DNA from: a virus
Length of the DNA: 40,119 nucleotides
Reading direction: 5' to 3' (one strand)
Virus record (IMG/VR): IMGVR_UViG_3300044621_001857
Span: 1-40,119 of that record
The position numbers and the translations under genes are program-made. The notes beneath the pieces are model-generated. The model ran no database searches and was not told the origin of the DNA. It saw only the letters and a list, made by a program, of their open reading frames with translations. Below are positions 23,507 to 31,030 of the stretch, piece after piece (within the stretch, counting starts at the first letter, position 1; the number at the start of each line of letters is the position of its first letter).

Positions 23507-23922
23507 CACTGAAACTCCTTAAACCGCTCGGGGATTTGGTATAAGCGTGCGTCTTTGCGGAGATCCAGGATATCAACTTTTTTATTCTTGGCAAATGCTT
23601 GGATCAAATGGTTCCACGGGATACGAATCACCGGTTTTTTCATGTCACCAGGAGCGATATTCACATAATGAATGCCCTCTTCCCACCCTTTATCCACATT
23701 TTTCTTGCCAACGGTAATCCAGTTTCTAATCGTTTGATCAGATATGTTTAGGCGCCTTGCGCATTCTTCTGTAGAAATGTATTCATCTGCGTATGCCTCT
23801 GGATTTAGCATGTCCGTTTCTCCGTTGGAATAACGACTGTGCCATAGGGACGCAAGGATATTTCGAATCCCTTTCAGTTCCCATGCAATGTCTTCAAGAC
23901 CTTTCCTAATACCGTGGGTCAT
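23506..23922 (-). CDS. Helix-turn-helix DNA-binding protein heading the cassette
   Basis: 138 residues. After a helical N-terminus, residues 48-70 (YISTEECARRLNISDQTIRN) are a clear helix-turn-helix of the excisionase/MerR type, followed by a wing (GWEEGIHYVNIAPGDMKKP) and a final basic helix. The first gene of a five-gene minus-strand run linked by overlapping starts and stops (23922 to 21457), so it may regulate its own operon from the 51-base divergent gap at 23923-23973. Regulatory role is inferred. Confidence 0.75.
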   Translation of the reverse strand: MTHGIRKGLEDIAWELKGIRNILASLWHSRYSNGETDMLNPEAYADEYISTEECARRLNISDQTIRNWITVGKKNVDKGWEEGIHYVNIAPGDMKKPVIRIPWNHLIQAFAKNKKVDILDLRKDARLYQIPERFKEFQ

Positions 23923-23973
23923 ACGTCAATAATCTTTAAGTAGATGCTAGTGTGTGGAGAAAGCATTTGCATC

Positions 23974-24261
23974 ATGGAAGAGCAGGTAACTCCCAGTCAG
24001 CAACCTATGCCTAGTCAGATTACTGCCGAGCAATTGGCAGAGATGAAAGCAAGGGCTCGCGACATGGCCATACAGCAAACTATTGCACAGCAAGCAGCTG
24101 TTCCCCAGCAAAGGCCCCAGGTTGTTTACGTGCGGCGCAATTTGACAGTGGCAGAGTTGCTGCTGGTATTCCTTATTTCATGTGGCCTTGTCACAGGAGT
24201 ACAGGCTGCATGGCACTTTGCCTCAACTACATTGCCTCGCCTTGAAATCAAGGTTAAGTAA
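23974..24261 (+). CDS. Small single-pass membrane protein
   Basis: 95 residues from ATG 23974; an in-frame ATG at 23944 would add ten residues but lacks a ribosome-binding site. Gln/Pro/Ala-rich soluble N-terminus (QQTIAQQAAVPQQRPQ), a basic turn YVRRN, then one hydrophobic helix (LTVAELLLVFLISCGLVTGV) and a short tail. The layout is that of an anchored protein with the N-terminus inside. It could be a pinholin/holin or a tail-anchored factor; no motif decides. It opens the fibre/lysis block. Confidence 0.65.
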   Translation: MEEQVTPSQQPMPSQITAEQLAEMKARARDMAIQQTIAQQAAVPQQRPQVVYVRRNLTVAELLLVFLISCGLVTGVQAAWHFASTTLPRLEIKVK

Positions 24262-24314
24262 CTGGCTAGGCTCAGAGAAACTATAATTGATTTAGGAGTA
24301 CCTGTGCGTATACA

Positions 24315-26291
24315 GTGGCCAATCGTCGTATTTCTGAACTTCCGCTCCTAGCTGGGGCGGATGTAGCTGAGCAGGATCTGCTGACGATGGTCCACGTATT
24401 TGAAGTGGACCCTACTCTTAAAAACAAAAAGATTACAATCTCTGGTTTTGGAGATTACCTCTCAACTAAATACGTAACGACCACTGGCGGCACGGTAACT
24501 GGCAACGTCCTGGTACAAGGGAACTTAACTGTAACTGGCGTTACTGTTGTCAATGCATTTACTAGTAGTGGTCTTGGAACGTTTAGTGGCGTTTTAGTCC
24601 AAAACAACTTAACCGCAAGTGGCACGATCAGCGGCCAAACAATTACAGGTCAAGCACTTCAATCTGTAACAATTAACTCAGAAACGGGTACATTCACTAC
24701 GGTTACCGGGGCGACTTCAAACTTTGTAAGTGGGAATTTCAGTACCCGACTCTCGGGTGCAACCATTACTGGTAATACGCTTCAAGCAACGTCCGGACAA
24801 TTTAGTTACCTAAGTGGCGCCACAATTACAGGTGGTTTGGTCCAGGGTGTAAGTGGTATTTTTGGTACACTTGCTACGCCTGTTCTTGATGTAAGTGGCA
24901 ACTTGTCCGTTGCTAGTGGACTGACCGTTACTGGCCTTGCTCAATTTGCATCAGGAGTACAAGTCACTGGCACGTTATCAGGAACAACTGTCACTGGGAC
25001 AACGGCACGTTTTACTAGTGTCACTGGTGTAACTGGTGTATTTACAACTACGTTGTCAGGTGCATCCATTACAGGGACAACCGTTAACGCAGCATCAATT
25101 ACCGGTGTATCTGGAACATTTACAACAAGGGTATCGGGAGCAACCGTAACTGGTAACATAGGTTCCTTTGGCTCAGTTAGTGGGATTTCGGGCGTATTTT
25201 CTCAGGTTCTTTCCGGTGCTGTAATTACTGGAGACGTTGGTCAATTTACTGCAATCACCGGTGTGTCCGGTGTATATACCAATTTATCTGGCGCCACGGT
25301 CACTGGTGATACTGTTGCAGCCACAAATGTATCGGGTGTTTCCGGTGTATTTACTAGCCGTATCTCAGGTACTACCGTTACCGGCACCACTGCAGCTTTT
25401 ACAACCATTACAGGTGTCTCTGGTGTATTCACTACTCAGGTATCAGGAGCAACCATCACTGGTACCAGTGGTCAATTCACAAATGTAACGGCAGGCACTG
25501 GGGTCTTTACTCTTGTTTCTGGTACTACTGTCACGGGTAATACTGGTGCGTTTACTAACCTCACTGGTATTGCAGGTGTCTTTACCACCAGTGTTTCAGG
25601 TGCAACCGTAATAGGTACAACGGTTACCGGTGCGACAGGCATCTTTACCTATGTAACTGGCACCACGATTACCGGCGTTACAATCAATGCTGCTACTGGT
25701 GTATTTACCACACTTCAAGCAACAAACCTTAGTTTTACTAACACCACAATCTCAGGTGATTTAAACGTTGTTGGCTCTGGTTTTATTGGTTCTGGTTTGT
25801 CTGTAACTGGTACGATCAGCGGACAAACGGTAACCGGTACAACGGCAGCTTTTACCTCAGTCACTGGAGTGTCCGGTGTCTTTACTACGCGTTTATCGGG
25901 TGCAACCATTACGGGTAACACTGGATTATTTGCCAATACAACAGGTGTTTCTGGTGTATACACTTATATTTCGGGTACAACCGTTACGGGTGATACTGCC
26001 AGATTTAGTAGTGCAACTGGAATTAGCGGCACATTTACAACGCTTTTATCGGGTGCAACCATTACCGGTAACACGGGACAGTTTAGCAACATCACAGGTG
26101 TTTCCGGCACGTTTACTAGTACTCTTTCAGGCTCAAACATTTTCGGAACCAACGCAACTATCACCAACATCACCGGCGGAACACTTGCGATCACAACTCC
26201 GTCTGGTGCTACTCCCGCCATTGTTTGCTCAGGTGTTGTTTCTGGTAGTGCCAGTGGTTTTATAATCAAAGGCCCCTTGATTATTCTTTGA
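24315..26291 (+). CDS. Tail fibre/adhesin built from tandem beta repeats
   Basis: 658 residues from GTG 24315. Residues 1-55 form a distinct head (RRISELPLLAGADVAEQDLL, typical of virion-attachment ends). From about 60 to 640 the protein is a tandem array of roughly 26-residue units of the type SGATITGNTGQFTNITGVSG, expected to fold as a beta helix or long trimeric shaft. No intramolecular chaperone domain is visible at the end. A TATAAT-containing box lies at 24278-24287. Adjacent second fibre gene suggests a two-part receptor-binding apparatus. Thr/Ser/Gly/Val make up most of the sequence. Confidence 0.85.
   Translation: MANRRISELPLLAGADVAEQDLLTMVHVFEVDPTLKNKKITISGFGDYLSTKYVTTTGGTVTGNVLVQGNLTVTGVTVVNAFTSSGLGTFSGVLVQNNLTASGTISGQTITGQALQSVTINSETGTFTTVTGATSNFVSGNFSTRLSGATITGNTLQATSGQFSYLSGATITGGLVQGVSGIFGTLATPVLDVSGNLSVASGLTVTGLAQFASGVQVTGTLSGTTVTGTTARFTSVTGVTGVFTTTLSGASITGTTVNAASITGVSGTFTTRVSGATVTGNIGSFGSVSGISGVFSQVLSGAVITGDVGQFTAITGVSGVYTNLSGATVTGDTVAATNVSGVSGVFTSRISGTTVTGTTAAFTTITGVSGVFTTQVSGATITGTSGQFTNVTAGTGVFTLVSGTTVTGNTGAFTNLTGIAGVFTTSVSGATVIGTTVTGATGIFTYVTGTTITGVTINAATGVFTTLQATNLSFTNTTISGDLNVVGSGFIGSGLSVTGTISGQTVTGTTAAFTSVTGVSGVFTTRLSGATITGNTGLFANTTGVSGVYTYISGTTVTGDTARFSSATGISGTFTTLLSGATITGNTGQFSNITGVSGTFTSTLSGSNIFGTNATITNITGGTLAITTPSGATPAIVCSGVVSGSASGFIIKGPLIIL
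24490..26170 (+). repeat. About 17 tandem coding repeats of ~78 bases in the fibre
   Basis: The amino-acid unit SGATxTGxxxxFTxxTGVSG plus VFTT-type joint recurs about every 25-27 residues. At DNA level copies are diverged, with scattered near-identical segments (for example GGTGTATTTAC). Some units are shorter, such as the one at about 25590-25650, suggesting unequal recombination. Confidence 0.85.
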
Positions 26292-26338
26292 CTATAAGTT
26301 TTAAAAAGCTAGAATCGTAAAAAGGATTTGTTAAAACA

Positions 26339-28396
26339 ATGCCATACGGTGAAATTCGGGTTGATACTATTACCTTTACCAACGCGGGCGTCGATAAAAG
26401 CATTACCGTTTCTGGGTTATTTGCGTCTACCTCCGGTAATTTAACTGTTACTGGAACTGTTTCAGGTACGACGTTCACCGGGACAACCGCAAATTTCACA
26501 AGCGGTAACGTCACCACGTTTAGCGGTGGTACCTGCACTATTACTTCAGGTGTGTTTGCCTCTGGTACGGCAACAAACCCGTCAATCAGTTTTATTGCAG
26601 ACTCAAATACAGGGCTTTATTCTCCTGGTGCAGACCAATTTGCGATCGCAACTAATGGCACGGGGCGGCTTTTAGTAGACAGTTTGGGTAATGTGGGGAT
26701 TGGTACGAGTAGCCCTTTGAAAGAATTACATATTAACGCAACTACTCCAACAATTCGCCTAGAGGAAAATGGCGCAGGCTCTAAACGTCTTGAAATATCT
26801 ATTGACTCATCAGCTTTAGCAAGAATTGATGCACCGCAATCAAGCAGTCAACTTTTGTTTGGAACAGTTGGCACCGAACGCCTCCGCATCGACAGTGCCG
26901 GCCGCGTGGCGATTGGAACGAGTAGTCCAAGCACAGCAACAAAAATAAGCATCGTTGATTCAACATCGGCGGGCATTTATTTTTTGCGCACAGCTCAAGG
27001 TGAGACGGTTATTGAAAATACCGGCCCATTGACTATTCGCCAGTCATCTGGCAACGGTGCTAATCAAAACATTTTCTTTAAGACAGGGGCTTCTGTAGGA
27101 ACAGAAGTTACGGCTATGACCATTGATGGGTCACAGCGGGTGGGAATTGGAACGACTAGTCCAGGTTACAGCTTAGATGTTGTGAGCGCAGACACAACTG
27201 CAGGTGTTGGTTATGCAGTACGATTGCGTGCAAATGCGACCGCTGGTGCTACAGCGCTTCAATTTACTGACAATGGTGCAACAGCACAGTATGGGTATAT
27301 TGCATGCGATTCATCTTTAAATCTTAAGTTTGTAAATGGAACTACGGAACGCGTTCGCATCGACGACTCCGGTAGGTTGTTGGTTGGGATTTCTACGTCT
27401 GTAAGCACGCTTTCATCTATCGGGGCACTTTTACAAGTAAATGAAGGCTCTGGTGTTGCAGCGTCGTTATTGCGTTCTACTGATGACGTCTCCGGTGCAA
27501 ACCTAGTATTTCGCAAAACAAGGTCTACTACGCCAACAGGTGTAACAATTGTCCAAAACAACGACTATCTTGGTGCTGTGTCATGGATGGGCACCGATGG
27601 CAGCAACCCCATCCAAGCTGCATCAATTTCTGCGCAAGTAGACGGCACACCAGGCACTAATGACATGCCGGGCCGTCTGGTCTTTAGTACCACTGCCGAT
27701 GGCAATAGCAGCCCGACGGAGCGGATGAGGATTTCACAAAATGGTGTTGCAGGAATCGGAACTACTGATTCGGGGGGCAGCGTAGCCAATGGCATCGGTG
27801 CGCAGATTCATCCTGTTGGATACGCACAGTTTATTAGAAGTAACGCGACGCTATTGGTGCTTAATCGACGAACTGGCGATGGCAATCTTGTTGAGTTCTA
27901 TCAAGACGATACTCAAGAAGGAACCATCTCTGTTTCTGGTACTACTGTTAGCTATAACGGTGCCCACCTTTCGCGCTACTCCCAGTTTCCTGGAGGCATA
28001 GAACGCACCGAAATCTTGCGTGGCACTGTGCTGAGCAACATTGATGAGATGTGCGCTTGGGGCGAGGAAGCTAACGAGCAGCTAAACCGCATGAAGGTGA
28101 GCGACGTTGAAGGCGATCCAAACGTGGCTGGCGTTTTCCAAGGCTGGGATGACGATGACGACACCTACACCGATGACTTCTACTGCGCGATGACGGGTGA
28201 CTTCATCATCCGCATTGCCCAAGGTGTTACGGTGCAACGCGGTGATCTACTGATGTCTGCTGGTGATGGTACTGCCAAACCTCAGGGCGACGACATTGTT
28301 CGCAGCAAGACTGTTGCCAAGGTGACTTCAACTCACGTCACCTGCACCTATGACGATGGCAGCTACTGCGTGCCCTGCGTGCTGATGGCTTGTTGA
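26339..28396 (+). CDS. Second tail fibre with cyanophage-type C-terminal domain
   Basis: 685 residues. The N-terminus shares the TVSGTTFTGTTANF style of the first fibre. The middle carries several NVGIGTSSP-type turns (at about 120, 190, 270 and near 465), characteristic of phage fibre shafts. The last ~140 residues form a different domain, beginning SRYSQFPGGIERTEILRGTV, with an acidic loop (GWDDDDDTYTDDF) and a cysteine-bearing end (YCVPCVLMAC), as I recall from cyanophage fibres and related to autoproteolytic or trimerisation tail domains. No S74 peptidase motif is seen. Likely host receptor binding. Confidence 0.85.
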   Translation: MPYGEIRVDTITFTNAGVDKSITVSGLFASTSGNLTVTGTVSGTTFTGTTANFTSGNVTTFSGGTCTITSGVFASGTATNPSISFIADSNTGLYSPGADQFAIATNGTGRLLVDSLGNVGIGTSSPLKELHINATTPTIRLEENGAGSKRLEISIDSSALARIDAPQSSSQLLFGTVGTERLRIDSAGRVAIGTSSPSTATKISIVDSTSAGIYFLRTAQGETVIENTGPLTIRQSSGNGANQNIFFKTGASVGTEVTAMTIDGSQRVGIGTTSPGYSLDVVSADTTAGVGYAVRLRANATAGATALQFTDNGATAQYGYIACDSSLNLKFVNGTTERVRIDDSGRLLVGISTSVSTLSSIGALLQVNEGSGVAASLLRSTDDVSGANLVFRKTRSTTPTGVTIVQNNDYLGAVSWMGTDGSNPIQAASISAQVDGTPGTNDMPGRLVFSTTADGNSSPTERMRISQNGVAGIGTTDSGGSVANGIGAQIHPVGYAQFIRSNATLLVLNRRTGDGNLVEFYQDDTQEGTISVSGTTVSYNGAHLSRYSQFPGGIERTEILRGTVLSNIDEMCAWGEEANEQLNRMKVSDVEGDPNVAGVFQGWDDDDDTYTDDFYCAMTGDFIIRIAQGVTVQRGDLLMSAGDGTAKPQGDDIVRSKTVAKVTSTHVTCTYDDGSYCVPCVLMAC

Positions 28397-28445
28397 TTAA
28401 CAATCTCCATTAATAACCCTGTTAAACTAAAAGAAAACATTTGTT

Positions 28446-28769
28446 ATGGCTAACACCACTTGGGATATTGCACAGCTTGAGCGTCGTCTTCCCGATGGCG
28501 ATACTTGTCCTGATGGCGCTATCTACACAGTACACTGGACTGCATCCCTGGAAGAAGACGGCGAAACGGCAGGTGCATATGGCAGCATTGGCCTTGGTGA
28601 TCCCGACCCCTCCTCCTTTGTTCCTTTTGATCAACTGACCAAAGAAGAAGTTGTTAATTGGGCATTGTCTGCCCTGGGTGTGGATCAAGTTGTTTCTATT
28701 GAAGAAGCACTGCACAACCAAATCCAACAAAAACTTCATCCCACTTCTGCGGTTGGTGTTCCCTGGTGA
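28446..28769 (+). CDS. Small protein following fibres, possible fibre-associated factor
   Basis: 107 residues. WDIAQLERRLPDGDTCPDGA and YTVHWTASLEED are followed by a Gly-rich turn (AYGSIGLGDPDPSSFVPFDQ) and a helical end VVNWALSALGVDQVV with HPTSAVGVPW. I recognise this from many cyanophages as a conserved unnamed protein. Its place behind fibres is typical for fibre assembly helpers. AAACTAAA at 28424-28431 may belong to its promoter. Confidence 0.75.
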   Translation: MANTTWDIAQLERRLPDGDTCPDGAIYTVHWTASLEEDGETAGAYGSIGLGDPDPSSFVPFDQLTKEEVVNWALSALGVDQVVSIEEALHNQIQQKLHPTSAVGVPW

Positions 28770-28804
28770 TTGGTTGCTATACTTTTTGAAGTCACTTGTT
28801 TAAC

Positions 28805-28981
28805 ATGGCTTGCAAAAAGTCTGCTCTCGTCTCAGCTATTAACTCTTTTGGTGCTGCCCGTGCTACCGGCGATGGTAACCTCATTGCTTTTGCTGGTAAC
28901 TTAATTGGTCAACTCCTGGATACCCTTGAGTTTGAACCGGAAGAGCCCATTGAAACCACCGAAACTGAAGTCGTAGAGTGA
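28805..28981 (+). CDS. 58-residue conserved-type cyanophage protein
   Basis: ATG 28805 is chosen over a TTG three codons earlier. ACKKSALVSAINSFGAARAT and NLIAFAGNLIGQLLDTLEF form two amphipathic helices, followed by an acidic tail (EPEEPIETTETEVVE). Similar short proteins occur beside cyanophage fibre and lysis genes. Function unknown. The pattern of small, polar-then-acidic helices is compatible with a structural or adaptor peptide. Confidence 0.7.
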   Translation: MACKKSALVSAINSFGAARATGDGNLIAFAGNLIGQLLDTLEFEPEEPIETTETEVVE

Positions 28982-28995
28982 TTTGGTGCACCTGA

Positions 28996-29020
28996 TTTAG
29001 AGTTAGTAAAAAGCTCTAGG
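28996..29020 (+). promoter_or_regulatory. Hairpin covering the ribosome-binding site of the endolysin
   Basis: TTTAGAGTT (28996-29004) pairs with AGCTCTAGG (29012-29020) over nine positions including three G-U pairs, loop AGTAAAA. The 3' arm contains the only AGG-type Shine-Dalgarno, three bases before ATG 29024. It could keep the lysin untranslated in long transcripts. Confidence 0.4.
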
Positions 29021-29023
29021 TCG

Positions 29024-30136
29024 ATGTCTATAAAACTTGTTGAAGCGGCTCGGTACTTCAAAGAACAGCCACATCAAATTGATGCGTGGAATTGGCTCCA
29101 GGCTCAGATACCTTCTGAGACCCTGGAGTCTTTTGCTGTCAAATACCGCACAGCGCCAAAACCTGCGGAAACCTACCCTAATACTTGGGAAGGCGTGATG
29201 AAAGCAGGCAAGGACGCTGGGGCAAAATACCCTGAATGTGTTGCTGCTCAATGGGCGCTTGAATCAAGTTGGGGTAAACACACCTCAGGCACTAATAACT
29301 ACTATGGGCTCAAGGGATCTGGTACTACGGTCAACACTCAAGAATTCATTAACGGTCAATGGGTAACAATCAAGGCTGGGTTTATTGATTTTCCCGACCT
29401 GTACACATGCACTTGTTACTTGGTTGACCGCTGGTACAAAGACTACGGCACATACAAAGGTGTGAACCGTGCCACAAGTAGGAATAACTGCGCGCAACTA
29501 TTGGTTACCGAAAAATACGCTACAGATCCTGGCTACAGCACCAAGTTGATCCAGATTATGGACAAACAACTTGGCACTCCAGGTGTAAATACCGCTGATG
29601 TAACAGCATCTAAAACGCTGTCCGTACCTTATTTCTATCAGCTTGACAATCAGTCAGGCACGGGATATCGCGAGTGTTTTTCTTCGAGTTGTGCTATGGT
29701 AGCCGGTTATTACAACTTGGTAAAATCGGACGACGAATACAATAAAATCCGTGCTAAATACGGAGACACGACCAGCAAAGATGCTCAGCTTGCAGCTCTG
29801 CGTTCCCTGGGACTTAAAGCGACATTCATCACCAACGGTAATGCAGCCCTCCTAGAAAATGAAATTCGCAACGGCAGGCCAGTAGCCGTTGGTTGGCTGC
29901 ACCAGGGGAGCATTAACTACCCGACTGGTGGTGGACACTGGACTTGCTGCATCGGGTTTACGCCAGATACATTTGTACACAACGATCCAAATGGTGAGGC
30001 CGATATGTTAAATGGTGGGTACGTCAGTAATTCTGCTGCGCGCGGTAAAGGCGTCAAGTACAGCAGAAAAAATTGGTTGCGCCGCTGGGAATGTGACGGT
30101 AATAATACAGGTTGGGCAATTCTTGTATCAAAGTGA
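29024..30136 (+). CDS. Bifunctional endolysin: glucosaminidase plus C39-like peptidase
   Basis: 370 residues. Residues 1-45 are a helical lead (ARYFKEQPHQIDAWNWLQAQ) seen in cyanophage lysins. Residues 55-185 are a glucosaminidase domain: AAQWALESSWGKHTSGTNNY with catalytic Glu80 and YYGLKG. Residues 197-370 are a cysteine peptidase of the C39-like group: YRECFSSSCAMVAGYY (Cys218 the probable nucleophile), GGHWTCCIGF (His305) and HNDPNG (Asp321). It would cut both the glycan and peptide parts of peptidoglycan. No signal peptide. Its stop overlaps the next gene. This is the second lysis enzyme in the window. Confidence 0.88.
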   Translation: MSIKLVEAARYFKEQPHQIDAWNWLQAQIPSETLESFAVKYRTAPKPAETYPNTWEGVMKAGKDAGAKYPECVAAQWALESSWGKHTSGTNNYYGLKGSGTTVNTQEFINGQWVTIKAGFIDFPDLYTCTCYLVDRWYKDYGTYKGVNRATSRNNCAQLLVTEKYATDPGYSTKLIQIMDKQLGTPGVNTADVTASKTLSVPYFYQLDNQSGTGYRECFSSSCAMVAGYYNLVKSDDEYNKIRAKYGDTTSKDAQLAALRSLGLKATFITNGNAALLENEIRNGRPVAVGWLHQGSINYPTGGGHWTCCIGFTPDTFVHNDPNGEADMLNGGYVSNSAARGKGVKYSRKNWLRRWECDGNNTGWAILVSK

Positions 30137-30294
30137 AACGTAATAAAGATTTAAGAATCCGCATTAACATGTGCTGGGAGGTTGGCGACGAAAAAAAGTG
30201 CGCAACCCTCAGTAAAGAAGAGGCTTACGCAACAAGAAAGTGGGTTGAAGACAACGATGGTGTTGTGTTTTGGAGTCAGGTCTTACCTGATTGA
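30133..30294 (+). CDS. Small unknown protein coupled to the endolysin
   Basis: 53 residues from GTG 30133, overlapping the endolysin stop (GTGA). Basic N-terminus (KRNKDLRIRINMCWEVGDEK) and a helix (LSKEEAYATRKWVEDNDGV). No motif. An in-frame TTG at 30112 would extend it into the lysin gene. Coupled translation suggests a role in lysis or cargo to the same complex, though nothing proves it. It converges with a minus-strand gene that begins one base after its stop. Confidence 0.6.
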   Translation: MKRNKDLRIRINMCWEVGDEKKCATLSKEEAYATRKWVEDNDGVVFWSQVLPD

Positions 30295-30459
30295 TCAGCG
30301 TTGTTTGGCGCGACCGATCACTAAACCACCAATTTCAATTAACTTGTACAACTTACGGACGATCAGATCGTCTTTAGGCGTCGGGGTCAAAGCGCAAATA
30401 GCGGAACATGCCGCGTGAATAGCAAGGGCTACTTCTAAGTACTGGTTAAGGTGTGCCAT
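30295..30459 (-). CDS. 54-residue unknown protein
   Basis: ATG at 30459 with an AGGA ribosome-binding site upstream, stop TGA at 30295-30297 one base from the convergent gene's end. The product starts AHLNQYLEVALAIHAACSAI, a partly hydrophobic helix, and continues TPTPKDDLIVRKLYKLIEIG, ending basic. It might associate with membrane, but a transmembrane helix is not clear. No family recognised. Confidence 0.6.
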   Translation of the reverse strand: MAHLNQYLEVALAIHAACSAICALTPTPKDDLIVRKLYKLIEIGGLVIGRAKQR

Positions 30460-30477
30460 GGTTTTATCCTGTTTCCT

Positions 30478-30720
30478 TTATTCTACGAGACTTGATTTGT
30501 AAAAGAAAAAAGATTTGTGCTCATCTGAGATTTCCCATCTGGAATTCTCATGGCGCATAAACCATTTCTTCCACACTTGAAACTGTTTATCTGGTAATGC
30601 ACACTCACATTTCAAACAGATTGAATCCCCTGGTGGCAACTCAATAATCCATTGACGAACTTGACGAATGGCTAGAGCTTGAGTCTTAGGGCCAAACTTA
30701 CCGGTCAAAGATGAATCCAT
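30478..30720 (-). CDS. Unknown 80-residue protein
   Basis: Start ATG 30720; the longer frame upstream to 30903 runs over the next gene and is rejected. Sequence: an early charged part (GKFGPKTQALAIRQVRQWII), then CLKCECALPDKQFQVWKKWF with two or three Cys that could bind metal, then an aromatic tail. It overlaps the preceding gene by 23 bases. No function assigned. Confidence 0.6.
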   Translation of the reverse strand: MDSSLTGKFGPKTQALAIRQVRQWIIELPPGDSICLKCECALPDKQFQVWKKWFMRHENSRWEISDEHKSFFFYKSSLVE

Positions 30721-30913
30721 CTGGCGCACTCGTTTGTTCTTGCGCCTGTTCATCCAATCGTTGAGTTGTCTCCCAGAACGGGACACTGCCATGCTGGCTA
30801 ACCACACACAACCATTCGTCGTCTTGATCCAAGGGATCAAACGCAGTTTTAGGCGCATGTTCTGGGCTAAAAAAATCGTCCCAATCTTTTTGCGTCGCTT
30901 CATAAATAGTCAT
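30698..30913 (-). CDS. Unknown 71-residue acidic protein
   Basis: ATG 30913. Reads MTIYEATQKDWDDFFSPEHA, then FDPLDQDDEWLCVVSQHGSV, and ends SAPDGFIFDR. Acidic and soluble. It shares its first base with the stop region of the upstream 37-residue gene, so the run 31927-30478 is a dense chain of small minus-strand genes. No domain recognised. Confidence 0.6.
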   Translation of the reverse strand: MTIYEATQKDWDDFFSPEHAPKTAFDPLDQDDEWLCVVSQHGSVPFWETTQRLDEQAQEQTSAPDGFIFDR

Positions 30914-31026
30914 TAGTCTTCATAGATACGGCACTCTCGCGCCCAAGGATTATCTTGACAGTAAGTAGCAAAAGCTTTGGTGGGGTTGTGTTTTTTCTTC
31001 AGTAAATGCAAAATAAATTTGAACAT
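30913..31026 (-). CDS. 37-residue basic peptide
   Basis: ATG 31026 to stop at 30913-30915. FKFILHLLKKKHNPTKAFAT is an amphipathic basic helix, and the end QDNPWARECRIYED contains an NPWAxEC-type motif I have seen at the ends of small cyanophage proteins. A longer frame starting at 31104 overlaps the previous gene and is not preferred. Unknown function. Confidence 0.6.
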   Translation of the reverse strand: MFKFILHLLKKKHNPTKAFATYCQDNPWARECRIYED

Positions 31027-31030
31027 TTTG

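Noticed and set aside
24941-26269. Series of minus-strand frames over the fibre repeats
   Set aside because: They repeat the same Val/Pro-rich pattern as the fibre repeats in reverse and are products of the repetitive DNA.
28770-28804. Sigma70-like promoter (TTGGTT ... TATACT) before the 58-residue gene
   Set aside because: The spacing between the two hexamers is far too short for a normal promoter.
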